Made by a program: the position numbers and the translations under genes | Part shown: in pieces, positions 1 through 6,363 of the stretch | Position numbering within the stretch: position 1 is the first letter of the stretch | How the letters are laid out: each line of letters opens with the position of its first letter | Assembly: GCA_002898135.1 (NCBI GenBank) | Contig: BDTQ01000252.1 | Location: 1 to 6,366, forward strand | Source: a bacterium BMS3Bbin07 | GTDB taxonomy: Bacteria; Nitrospirota; Thermodesulfovibrionia; Thermodesulfovibrionales; JdFR-85 | DNA: 6,366 nt | Reading direction: 5' to 3' | Notes under the pieces: generated by a model | Told to the model about the DNA's origin: nothing | What the model saw: only the letters and a program-made list of their open reading frames with translations | Database searches by the model: none

Positions 1-250
1 TGTTAAGTGCGCCAAAGTGAACCATCTCCGTACAGGATGCAGCGTCCTTCCTCGGAAAGGGGAGTCTAAGGGGTTTTCCTGCCTTTGCGACTATCAGGTC
101 CGGGGTGTATCCTCCTATCACTTTTATGATTACTTCCTGAACACCTGATGATACTGCAGCCCTGTACTCCTTCTTTTTGGAAAACAGAAAGAACCAGATG
201 ACCCATCCTATGGTGAAAATACCTGCTGCTGTCACGATTATTTTATCCAT
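1..250 (-). CDS. Membrane-anchored cupredoxin-like protein (partial, C-terminus beyond window)
   Basis: About 83 codons are visible, reading left off the window, so the C-terminal part is missing. The ATG at 250 lies 3 bases after the copA stop and is preceded by AAGGTGAGGTGAG (253-265), a usable ribosome site inside the end of copA. Residues 1-7 are followed by one hydrophobic helix (about 5-24, AAGIFTIGWVIWFFLF) ending in KKK. Then comes a beta-rich segment with VQEVIIKV, GGYTPDLIVAKAGKPLRL and a Cys-containing AASCTEMVHFG motif. This order matches the small cupredoxin_1-type domains often encoded beside CopA, in which the Cys and nearby residues are candidate copper ligands (family knowledge). 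The likely role is binding or handing over copper next to the pump. There is no cleavable signal peptide; the protein appears anchored. Which side of the membrane the domain faces is uncertain, because the KKK after the helix favours a cytoplasmic C-terminus. Ligands expected near the C-terminus cannot be seen. Confidence 0.8.
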   Translation of the reverse strand, partial: MDKIIVTAAGIFTIGWVIWFFLFSKKKEYRAAVSSGVQEVIIKVIGGYTPDLIVAKAGKPLRLPFPRKDAASCTEMVHFGALN

Positions 251-253
251 CTC

Positions 254-2740
254 TCACCTCACCTTCAAAAATCTGAGTCTGTTTGCATTACTCACAACAG
301 TCAGAGAGCTCATGGCCATGGCTGCACCTGCAAGGATGGGGTTCATGGTAATACCCCATATGGGGTAAAGAATACCCGCAGCTACAGGAATGAGCGCTGT
401 ATTGTAGAAAAAGGCACCGAAGAGGTTTTCCCTCACGTTCTTCATCGTGGCCTTTGATATACTGAATGCCGCCTGTATTCCGAGCAGTGACCCCTTGATA
501 AGGGTTATGTCTGATGCCTCTATCGCCACATCCGTGCCGGTACCGATTGCCATTCCCACATCCGCACGGGCAAGTGCCGGGGCATCATTGATCCCGTCAC
601 CCACAAAGGCAACCTTTCTGCCCTCCAGCTGCAGTTTCTGTACCTCCCTTGCCTTGTCTTCCGGCAGGACTTCTGCAAGCACCCTATCAATCCCTACCCT
701 CTTTGCTATAGCCTCTGCAGTCCTCCTGTTGTCACCTGTTATCATGACCACTTCCACACCCAGCCCCTTCAAGCCCTGTATCGCCTCAATGGAATCTTCC
801 TTCAGAGGGTCTGAGACCGCTATGACTCCGGCAGCCTTGCCGTCAATGGAGATGAATATCGGGGTTTTTCCTTCATCGGCAAGCGTATGTGAATCCTTTT
901 CAAGAAGACCGAGGTCGGCCCCAATCCTGTCCATGAGTTTTCTGTTGCCAAGGTTTATCCGGTGCCCGTCAACAATGCCTTCTACCCCGTGTCCGGGTAT
1001 GGCCTTGAAATCCTCCGGATCAGAGGGGACAATGTCCCGGGACTTGGCCCCCTGCAGTATTGCCTCTGCCAGTGGGTGCTCGGAATTCTTCTCAAGGGCT
1101 GCTGCAAACCTGACAACGTCCATCTCGTTGCCTTCGCCGGTAACTATTACATCCGTCAGGGCAGGCTTTCCGATAGTTATAGTGCCTGTCTTGTCGAGTA
1201 CCACGGTGTCAAGTGCGGATGCAACCTGTATGGCCTCACCGTTTCTTATCAGGATTCCGTTTTCTGCGGCCTTTCCGACCCCTATCATCAACGAAGTCGG
1301 TGTTGCAAGACCGAGTGCGCATGGACATGCCACTATCAATGTAGTCACAGCTCCGAGCAATGCCAGGATGATGCGCGGTTCGGGCCCAAGGTCATACCAC
1401 AAAACAAAACTCGTTACTGCTATGACCATAACAGCGGGCACAAAATATCCACTGACTGTATCGGCCAGTTTCTGTATGGGGGCCTTGGAGCCCTGTGCCT
1501 CCTGCACCATCTTGATAATCTGGGCAAGGGCCGTGTCCTTTCCGACTTTTGTGGCCTTAAACTTAAAGGCTCCGGTCTTGTTTATTGTTCCGCCTATAAC
1601 CTCATCCCCCTCCTGCTTCTCCGCAGGTAAGGGCTCCCCTGTGAGCATGGATTCATCCACGCTTGAGCGTCCCTCGACAAGCACTCCGTCTACGGGTATC
1701 TTCTCTCCGGGACGTACTATCACCTTGTCACCAACCAGGACTTCCTCTATCGGAATGTCCATCTCCTTGCCGTTCCTTACTACCCGTGCGGTCTTGGCCT
1801 GAAGCCCCATCAATTTCTTTATGGCCTCTGATGTCTTACCCTTGGCCCTAAGCTCCAACGCCTGTCCCAGCACTACAAGAGCAATAACCACGGAGACAAC
1901 ATCAAAATAAGGCTCCCGGGCATTCTCTGGAAAGAACTTGGGAAAGAGGACTACCACGGTCGAAAATAGCCATGCCATCCCTGTACCGAGAGCAATTAAT
2001 GTATTCATGTCAGCAGCGCGGTGTCTGAAGGCTGCAACCGCACCCCTGAAAAAACTGCTTCCGGAATAGACAAGCGCAGGCACGGTAAGGATACTCGCAC
2101 CTATCCAGAGCATCCTCAACGTATCCATGTCCATATCCTTGAGTACAGGGAAGAATTTGGGATAGCTGACCACGATCACGGGCAGGGATATGATAGCCGC
2201 AACCATGAACCGCCTGATAAGTGACCTGTATTCCCGTGCTTTTGAGTCCTCCTCTTTAGATTGGGGCTCTTCAGTGCCCGTCTTGTACCCAACGGACTCT
2301 ACGGCTTTTTTCAGTGATTTCAGGTCTGTCATTGACGGCAGGTATTCGATAGCGGCACTTTCAGAGCCGAGATTTACCTCTGCCCGAATGACCCCTGGGG
2401 AACCTTTTAAGGCATCCTCGACCTTCCTGACACAGGAGGCGCACGTCATCTCCCTGATCTTCAGGGTGACCTTTTCCGAGCCGACATCATATCCGCTGTC
2501 CTTGATTACCTTTATAATCTGTCCTATCCGGACGCGGACGGGATCATATGAGACAAATGCCTTTTGAGAGGCAAAATTAACATTCGCCTGACTGACGCCG
2601 TTTATTGAGGCCAGCGCTTTTTCTATCGTTGCCGTACAGGAGGCACACGTCATTCCTGTTACAGGCAGTTCAATCCTGACATCTCCTTTATGTTCTCCAC
2701 TTACCCCGGTTGTAGCCGACGGGACAATTGCCTGCTTCAT
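254..2740 (-). CDS. copA: Cu(I)-exporting P1B-type ATPase with two N-terminal HMA domains
   Basis: This 828-residue protein is a full-length heavy-metal P-type ATPase that uses ATP to move Cu(I) out of the cytoplasm. Two HMA domains come first, with metal-binding GMTCASC (Cys32/Cys35) and EMTCASC (Cys100/Cys103). Eight membrane segments follow (about 178-192, 210-230, 245-266, 280-297, 432-449, 458-484, 771-791, 797-817). Visible motifs are the actuator TGEP (367-370), membrane CPC (472-474), phosphorylation DKTGT (Asp516), the HP pair (555-556), TGDN (668-671) and GDGIND (714-719). YN in helix 7 (779-780) and MSS in helix 8 (810-812), together with CPC, are the signature of the Cu+ class (P1B-1). 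The ATG at 2740 is preferred because AGGAGG lies 8 bases upstream and the next gene upstream ends at 2745. The longer reading from 2857 would overlap that gene and add an unrelated leader. It is followed 3 bases later by a cupredoxin gene. No CueR or CsoR gene is present in the window. Confidence 0.97.
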   Translation of the reverse strand: MKQAIVPSATTGVSGEHKGDVRIELPVTGMTCASCTATIEKALASINGVSQANVNFASQKAFVSYDPVRVRIGQIIKVIKDSGYDVGSEKVTLKIREMTCASCVRKVEDALKGSPGVIRAEVNLGSESAAIEYLPSMTDLKSLKKAVESVGYKTGTEEPQSKEEDSKAREYRSLIRRFMVAAIISLPVIVVSYPKFFPVLKDMDMDTLRMLWIGASILTVPALVYSGSSFFRGAVAAFRHRAADMNTLIALGTGMAWLFSTVVVLFPKFFPENAREPYFDVVSVVIALVVLGQALELRAKGKTSEAIKKLMGLQAKTARVVRNGKEMDIPIEEVLVGDKVIVRPGEKIPVDGVLVEGRSSVDESMLTGEPLPAEKQEGDEVIGGTINKTGAFKFKATKVGKDTALAQIIKMVQEAQGSKAPIQKLADTVSGYFVPAVMVIAVTSFVLWYDLGPEPRIILALLGAVTTLIVACPCALGLATPTSLMIGVGKAAENGILIRNGEAIQVASALDTVVLDKTGTITIGKPALTDVIVTGEGNEMDVVRFAAALEKNSEHPLAEAILQGAKSRDIVPSDPEDFKAIPGHGVEGIVDGHRINLGNRKLMDRIGADLGLLEKDSHTLADEGKTPIFISIDGKAAGVIAVSDPLKEDSIEAIQGLKGLGVEVVMITGDNRRTAEAIAKRVGIDRVLAEVLPEDKAREVQKLQLEGRKVAFVGDGINDAPALARADVGMAIGTGTDVAIEASDITLIKGSLLGIQAAFSISKATMKNVRENLFGAFFYNTALIPVAAGILYPIWGITMNPILAGAAMAMSSLTVVSNANRLRFLKVR
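352..367. promoter_or_regulatory. Perfect 16-base palindrome with CsoR-operator shape, inside copA
   Basis: TACCCCATATGGGGTA is a perfect palindrome. It resembles the pseudo-palindromic G/C-tract sites described for the copper repressor CsoR (TACCCC-N4-GGGGTA type, from memory). It lies near the 3' end of copA, where it encodes the conserved Tyr-Pro-Ile-Trp-Gly of the last membrane hairpin, 102 bases before the cupredoxin start. I see no convincing -35/-10 pair between it and that start, and coding constraint could explain much of it. Regulatory function is speculative. Confidence 0.2.
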
Positions 2741-2744
2741 CTCT

Positions 2745-3014
2745 CTATCCTCCTGTACCCCACCTGCGGTTAATAAAGTTATATACCGGCACAAAGACAA
2801 CTCCGGTATATATTCCATAAAGAAAGCTCTCAACAAGGCCGAGAAGGAATCCCCCAAATGTCAGCCACTTGAAGGCAGGAAGCATCGCCTCAAGAAACAT
2901 CGCCATTCCATGCAGACTTTTGGGGACTATCAATCCGTAAATGACACAGAGGGTGAAAGAGATTGCCGTAAAGATACCCAGAGACCAGCTGACCACTCTT
3001 ATATTTAATGGCAT
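2745..3014 (-). CDS. Small two-helix membrane protein, DUF5676-like
   Basis: The product has 89 residues, with two predicted membrane segments (about 8-30 and 49-78) separated by a short loop with few charges, and an NRRWGTGG tail. The layout [15 protein letters not shown], then a mid-loop, then [28 protein letters not shown] resembles the DUF5676 family. In that family a W/L-G-x-V-(D/E)-[SG]-F/L-x-x-G pattern sits in the second helix and the protein ends shortly after a YN motif (from memory; not searched). Its biochemical function is not known; such genes are sometimes labelled holin-like, which I would not infer here. It overlaps the preceding His-rich gene by 10 bases and ends 4 bases before copA, which points to a part in the copper export module, perhaps as a membrane partner. 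The ATG at 3014 directly abuts a GGTGGAGG stretch; the useful Shine-Dalgarno element is probably the G-rich run further upstream, or translation is reinitiated after the overlapping gene. Confidence 0.82.
   Translation of the reverse strand: MPLNIRVVSWSLGIFTAISFTLCVIYGLIVPKSLHGMAMFLEAMLPAFKWLTFGGFLLGLVESFLYGIYTGVVFVPVYNFINRRWGTGG
2749..2754 (-). promoter_or_regulatory. Shine-Dalgarno site that fixes the copA start
   Basis: On the minus strand the sequence reads AGGAGG, a perfect anti-16S match, 8 bases before the ATG at 2740. It lies within the last codons of the upstream DUF5676-like gene, so the two genes are probably translated in a coupled way. It decides between the start at 2740 and the longer open frame beginning at 2857. 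Confidence 0.85.
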
Positions 3015-3193
3015 CCTCCACCCCCTTCTTTTTTTGCCTGTGAACCAGTGGCATGTCCTTTGTGTTCATCCCCCTCTTTTTTTCCTCCATGGCCCCCGTG
3101 GCCCCCATGGGCACCACCATGACCAAAGAGGTGTATTCCGATAAATACTGCAAAGAGTATTATCCAGAACCAGTTTACTCTGACCCATTCCAT
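3005..3193 (-). CDS. His/Gly-rich single-helix membrane peptide, putative metal binder
   Basis: The product is 62 residues long. Residues 1-7 (MEWVRVN) lead into one hydrophobic helix (about 8-24, WFWIILFAVFIGIHLFG). The rest is a soluble tail rich in Gly, His and Lys, with His at 21, 25, 29, 32, 35, 44, 47 and 62 and a terminal Cys61-His62. The N-terminal NWFWI...FIGIHLFGHGG pattern is like the small DUF2933-type proteins found in heavy-metal clusters (recalled, moderate confidence). The His-Gly repeats and the Cys-His end are plausible Cu/Zn/Ni ligands, so a role in binding or sensing metal at the membrane is inferred, not shown. A strong AAAGGAGGG (3200-3208) lies 6 bases before the ATG, supporting this start and real translation despite the small size. 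The gene begins 3 bases after the methyltransferase stop and overlaps the next gene by 10 bases (ATGCCATTAA). Confidence 0.85.
   Translation of the reverse strand: MEWVRVNWFWIILFAVFIGIHLFGHGGAHGGHGGHGGKKEGDEHKGHATGSQAKKEGGGGCH
3083..3109 (-). repeat. Three 9-base units encoding His-Gly-Gly
   Basis: Within the His-rich peptide gene, codons 29-37 are three tandem CAY-GGR-GGM units (HGGHGGHGG). Codon choice varies slightly between units (CAT/CAC/CAT, GGG/GGG/GGA), so the repeat is not a fresh exact duplication. It is preceded by a degenerate unit (HGGA, residues 25-28). Such repeats expand or contract easily, so tail length may vary among relatives. Confidence 0.8.
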
Positions 3194-3196
3194 AAC

Positions 3197-4171
3197 TTAC
3201 CCTCCTTTATTCCCGCTTTCCATCTCTACAAGGGAAAACCAACCTTTTGGATCAGAAAACCATTTAGTGACATTCAGGCCGGCATTAAAGGCCATCCGAT
3301 CCACACTGCCTTTGGTAAACTTCCTGCAAACCTCGGTGAGAATGCGTTCCCCCTCCTCCAACTCAACTGTTAAGCCGAGGGCCCCTATCTCTGCAACCAC
3401 ATCAACGTTAGCCTGCAGATACATTTCTATCCGCCCCTCTTCTGCATTAAAGACAGCTCGATGATCAAAATTGTCCAAATCAAAATCAGCCTCCAGCTCC
3501 CTGTTTAAAACATTCAGTATATTTTTGTTGAATTCAGCCGTTACCCCCGAGGAGTCGTTATAGGCGCGTTCCAGTATATCCCGTGGCTTCAACATGTCAA
3601 TGCCGAGCAGAAAACGGTCCCCCTTCCCCATGGATCCGGCAACACTTTTCAGGAAAATATCGCTTTCGTCTTCCTTAAAATTCCCCAGGGTACTGCCAAA
3701 AAAGACAAACAGTTTCTTCCGGCCACCCGGTATCATCTCCAAATGTCTGGTAAAATCGGCAACTATACCGAGCAGATTCAGTCCGGGATACATCCTCAGC
3801 AATTCTTCCGATGACGCCTCCAGTGCTGCCTCACTAACATCTACCGGTATATACCGCAGGTTTGATATCTTGTTTTTTGGAACAATATCCAGCAGCGTCC
3901 TGATCTTCCAGTTCGCACCTGCCCCCAACTCAACAATATCACCATCAGTGAAATAATGCATTATAGACGGAGCAACATCCCTTAATATGGAGAGTTCCGT
4001 CCGTGTTGGATAGTACTCATGCAAACAGCAGATCTTCTCAAAGAGGTCCGAGCCCCGGGCATCGTAAAAGTATTTACTGGGAATAAACTTTTGTGATGCC
4101 GTCAAGCCGGACAGGACATCCTCTTTTATATCGTCGTGATATGTAGGATTTATATAATTTACAGTCTCCAT
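3197..4171 (-). CDS. egtD: EgtD-family SAM-dependent histidine N-alpha-methyltransferase
   Basis: The 324-residue length is normal for EgtD (Methyltransf_33, formerly DUF2260), which transfers three methyls from SAM to the alpha-amine of histidine, giving hercynine, the precursor of ergothioneine. Visible blocks: KYFYDARGSDLFE (33-45), HEYYPTRTE (51-59), SAM-binding ELGAGANWKIRT (81-92), PVDVSEAAL (109-117), FFGSTLGNF (157-165), AYNDSSGVT (203-211), IEMYL (248-252) and TEVCRKF (279-285). Residues recalled as histidine-binding in mycobacterial EgtD (Tyr56, Asn166, Tyr206, Met252, Glu282, Ser284) map here with a constant offset of two to Tyr54, Asn164, Tyr204, Met250, Glu280 and Cys282; only the Ser is changed, to Cys. 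The start at 4171 makes a TAATG overlap with the FAD gene and fits the family N-terminus; upstream ATGs at 4198 and 4213 would add an unconserved, overlapping leader. No EgtB or EanB is seen in the window, so the end product is unknown. The exact substrate is inferred. Confidence 0.88.
   Translation of the reverse strand: METVNYINPTYHDDIKEDVLSGLTASQKFIPSKYFYDARGSDLFEKICCLHEYYPTRTELSILRDVAPSIMHYFTDGDIVELGAGANWKIRTLLDIVPKNKISNLRYIPVDVSEAALEASSEELLRMYPGLNLLGIVADFTRHLEMIPGGRKKLFVFFGSTLGNFKEDESDIFLKSVAGSMGKGDRFLLGIDMLKPRDILERAYNDSSGVTAEFNKNILNVLNRELEADFDLDNFDHRAVFNAEEGRIEMYLQANVDVVAEIGALGLTVELEEGERILTEVCRKFTKGSVDRMAFNAGLNVTKWFSDPKGWFSLVEMESGNKGG
3200..3208 (-). promoter_or_regulatory. Strong Shine-Dalgarno site for the His-rich peptide
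   Basis: AAAGGAGGG on the minus strand sits 6 bases before the ATG at 3193 and overlaps the last codons of the EgtD-like gene. Its strength compared with the weak sites of the two genes upstream suggests that the copper module may be translated at a higher rate than the enzymes before it. Confidence 0.75.
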
Positions 4172-5301
4172 TATGGACACACCTTTTTTGTTCCGCATCT
4201 GCACCACACACATGTGCAGTCCTTACGGCTGCAGCTCAGGTCCTTGACCCTGCTTTCATATCCCTTTTTTGCGAGCGGAAGCAGAAGATTCTTTAAAAAA
4301 GAAGGGTTATAATGTTTTCTGAGAACTCTTGCGGGATCACCCCGGCCAAAGCATTTAATCAGGTACCTGTAACCGGCATGGCCAATCCTTTCAAAGAGAT
4401 AGCGGTTAACAAGAGAGGTTTCAAGCATGGGCCTGAGCTCCCTTTGCCAGAGCACATCATAATCTGAGCCCTCTATGTAACTTTTTGCAGCTATATAGCC
4501 TGACAACATCGAATATCTCATCCCGAACCCCCAGAGACAATCCTGAAAACCTGCCGCCTCACCAATATAGAGTTTTTCATTACGTGTCTGCTTGTCACGA
4601 ATAAAGAAGTTACCAAACCCTCCAAACTTTTTCCTGGTTTTGATACCCAGATCCATCTTGTCCTCGAAAAAACCCAGCATCTTTTCAAAGTAATCGTCTG
4701 CTTTTTTGAACTCCCTGTAAAGGACAGTGGCCATTGTTGCATACCCCTGTTTTACAAGAAGATATGCATAGCCCTTTGGAGCTATATTGTCATCAAGTAC
4801 CACGACTGCCTTATCCTGCATCTTTGTGTTAAAGGTTATACCCACTGCAACGGCATCAGCCCCCTTGGGTCCGGTTCCCACTATGGCCTTTCCTTCAAGG
4901 TTATCGAGGCGGTGGTTGAATATAATCTCTACCCCCAGCGATAATGCCTGTTCCTTTAATCCCCAGTCAAGTGTTCCGGGCATGCTGCCCCTCCTGACAA
5001 GATAGAAGATTGGCCTGCCTGATTTTACCTGAACGGGTTTCATTTCAGGCGCATAGACCGTCCCCTCGTAATAGGGCATCCAGAGGAAATTTATCCCGAC
5101 CCCGATCTCTCCGAGTATTTCCGTAACGTCTTTTTCAGAACTCCAGTTTTCAACACCCTGAAAATCCCCGCTCAGACGGTGGCCGACATCCGGAGACATC
5201 TCAAAAACCTTCACGGCAAAACCGTGCCTGCGAAGGACAATAGCTGCCACCAGTGATCCAGGGCCGGCACCGATGATTTTTACAGTCCCTTTATCCGTCA
5301 T
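4171..5301 (-). CDS. FAD-dependent oxidoreductase, geranylgeranyl reductase-like, with Cys-rich tail
   Basis: This 376-residue flavoprotein begins with a Rossmann fold, IIGAGPGSLVAAIVLRRHG (9-27), and an acidic residue ending the second strand (VFE, 32-34), typical for binding the ADP part of FAD. A second FAD motif, YIGEAAGFQDCLWGFGMRYS (245-264), followed by SGYIAAKSY, matches the G(D/E)AAG...G(I/M)...SG..AA pattern of the geranylgeranyl reductase/FixC group, which reduce isoprenoid double bonds or pass electrons to quinones. The middle region (about 90-200) is the presumed substrate domain; GYAYLLVKQGYATMAT (177-192) sits where these enzymes carry an aromatic substrate motif. The C-terminus is unusual: Cys at 357, 362, 364, 367, 369 and 375 packed within 20 residues. 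They could bind a metal or an Fe-S cluster or act as redox thiols. The ATG at 5301 overlaps the galT stop by four bases (ATGA). The substrate cannot be told; the coupling to an EgtD-like gene suggests, but does not prove, a shared pathway. Confidence 0.8.
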   Translation of the reverse strand: MTDKGTVKIIGAGPGSLVAAIVLRRHGFAVKVFEMSPDVGHRLSGDFQGVENWSSEKDVTEILGEIGVGINFLWMPYYEGTVYAPEMKPVQVKSGRPIFYLVRRGSMPGTLDWGLKEQALSLGVEIIFNHRLDNLEGKAIVGTGPKGADAVAVGITFNTKMQDKAVVVLDDNIAPKGYAYLLVKQGYATMATVLYREFKKADDYFEKMLGFFEDKMDLGIKTRKKFGGFGNFFIRDKQTRNEKLYIGEAAGFQDCLWGFGMRYSMLSGYIAAKSYIEGSDYDVLWQRELRPMLETSLVNRYLFERIGHAGYRYLIKCFGRGDPARVLRKHYNPSFLKNLLLPLAKKGYESRVKDLSCSRKDCTCVWCRCGTKKVCP

Positions 5302-6314
5302 TCTAACAACCCCGATTCTTTTACCTCGAAATCTCTGATGAATGCTGCCGTCTCCTCCGGCAGCGCAAGGTTGATATATATGCCTGAACCCAGCTCAAAC
5401 CCTGCTGCCAGGGTGAGGCGCGGGATTATCTGAATGTGCCATAGAAAATACGACTTATGTTCGTCATCAACAGGGGCCGTATGAATAACCAGGTTATAAT
5501 CCGGGTTTTCAAGACTGGCATAGAGTTTCAGCAGGACGTCTTTGAGTACCCGTGCGAGGTCAGATATCTCCTCATCCGAGGTATTCCCGAAAGATGAGTT
5601 GTGCACCCTGGGCATAAGCCAGGTTTCAAAAGGATAACGTGACGCAAAGGGGTGTATTACAACAAAATAATCTGTCTCCGCCACAATCCTCTCCGATGCC
5701 TCAAGCTCATTCTCCCGTAGATCGCAATAGAGGCAGCGTCCTGTGTTGTCATAATACTGTATGGCTATCTCATACCGCCTCCGGACAAATGGCGGGACTA
5801 TCGGGGATGCGACAACCTGGGAGTGTGGATGCTCAAGGGATGTTCCCGCCCCGCGGCCATGGTTTTTAAGGATAACAACAGTTCTGATATCAGGGTCTTT
5901 TTTTAATGCATGGTATCTGTCCCTGTATACCCTGAGGAGTCCCTCAACTTCCGTATCATTCATGAAAGGGATAAAATTGTCATGCCGGGGTGTTTCGATA
6001 ATGACCTCATGGTTGCCGTATCCCGGGCTCTTTCTGAAAAGTCCCCATTCCTCTCTTTCGGCATTACCCTCAGGCGTTAATGCCGCAAACTTGTTTGGTA
6101 CAACACGCGTTCTCCATTTGCCGGGGTCTCCATAAACAACCTTTGCCTCAGGTGTCCTGTGTTCGTTTCCCGGACAAAACGGACAGCTCTCGCTGTGGGC
6201 CGGAAAGTATGGCCTGGTTATATTGTCTTTTTTAAACTCAAGGGGCCGCTTTGCCCGTTCTTTTGCAATAATAACCCAGTCATTGGTTGTCGGGTCCTGC
6301 CGCAGTTCTGACAT
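5298..6314 (-). CDS. galT: Galactose-1-phosphate uridylyltransferase family protein
   Basis: The 338-residue protein belongs to the GalT branch of the HIT superfamily, cytosolic enzymes that move a nucleotidyl group between sugar phosphates through a covalent histidine intermediate. Seen in order: RQDPTTNDWVIIAKERAKRP (5-24), zinc-type CPFC (Cys44/Cys47), RVVPNKFAAL (70-79), GYGNHEVIIETPRHD (98-112, His111 a candidate zinc ligand), HPHSQ (162-166, His164 the predicted nucleophile and His162 a likely zinc ligand), a second CLYC (194-197) and a C-terminal WHIQIIPR (292-299). HPHSQ instead of the HPHGQ of E. coli-type GalT, plus the second CxxC, fits the archaeal/thermophile-style subgroup. Related enzymes include ADP-glucose phosphorylases, so the nucleotide and sugar are not certain. 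The ATG at 6314 has GGAG seven bases upstream. The gene leads into the FAD gene with an ATGA overlap. Only 52 bases lie upstream in the window, so whether it is the first gene of the operon cannot be seen. Confidence 0.9.
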   Translation of the reverse strand: MSELRQDPTTNDWVIIAKERAKRPLEFKKDNITRPYFPAHSESCPFCPGNEHRTPEAKVVYGDPGKWRTRVVPNKFAALTPEGNAEREEWGLFRKSPGYGNHEVIIETPRHDNFIPFMNDTEVEGLLRVYRDRYHALKKDPDIRTVVILKNHGRGAGTSLEHPHSQVVASPIVPPFVRRRYEIAIQYYDNTGRCLYCDLRENELEASERIVAETDYFVVIHPFASRYPFETWLMPRVHNSSFGNTSDEEISDLARVLKDVLLKLYASLENPDYNLVIHTAPVDDEHKSYFLWHIQIIPRLTLAAGFELGSGIYINLALPEETAAFIRDFEVKESGLLE

Positions 6315-6318
6315 AAAA

Positions 6319-6340
6319 TATCTCCTTATTTATCTCCTTT
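6319..6340 (-). promoter_or_regulatory. Doubled Shine-Dalgarno-like site before galT
   Basis: Two copies of AAGGAGATA, 12 bases apart, precede the galT ATG. The core GGAG of the nearer copy (6322-6325) is 7 bases from the start, the normal distance; the farther copy (6334-6337) is too distant to set this start and may act as a standby ribosome site or serve nothing. The surrounding bases are A/T-rich, so the site is probably unstructured. Confidence 0.55.
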
Positions 6341-6348
6341 TACTTTTA

Positions 6349-6363
6349 CCTGCCATAGGCAGG
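6349..6363. repeat. Short inverted repeat upstream of galT
   Basis: CCTGCC and GGCAGG arms of 6 bases flank a 3-base ATA loop, 35 bases before the galT ATG. There is no T-run after the hairpin on the minus strand (TAAAAGT follows), so it is not a convincing terminator; it could be a small operator or mRNA hairpin in the leader, or chance. The window ends 3 bases beyond it, so its context cannot be judged. Confidence 0.35.

Noticed and set aside
962..1630. Plus-strand open frame of 222 codons
   Set aside because: It is also antisense to copA, Cys-rich without a domain pattern, and has no ribosome site; a shadow frame.
447..1802. Long plus-strand open frame of 451 codons
   Set aside because: It lies entirely antisense to the well-supported copA. 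The translation is low-complexity (Ser/Thr/Pro/Ala-rich), as expected from the reverse frame of a real gene, and shows no recognisable domain.
2741..2857. Longer copA start at 2857
   Set aside because: The extra 39 residues overlap the DUF5676-like gene in another frame, do not look like an HMA leader, and have no good ribosome site; AGGAGG supports 2740.
3083..3109. His-Gly repeat as a CRISPR or mobile-element repeat
   Set aside because: The three 9-base units are in frame, without spacers, and are fully explained by the HGG peptide repeat.
2890..3153. Minus-strand open frame of 87 codons overlapping both small membrane genes
   Set aside because: It has no ribosome site, no membrane or domain pattern, and lies in a different frame from two small genes that fit known families.
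4172..4213. Longer start for the EgtD-like gene at 4213 or 4198
   Set aside because: It would overlap the Cys-rich end of the FAD gene and add residues without family resemblance; the TAATG start at 4171 gives normal length.
6349..6363. Hairpin as a rho-independent terminator of an upstream operon
   Set aside because: The stem is only 6 pairs and is not followed by a T-run on the minus strand.
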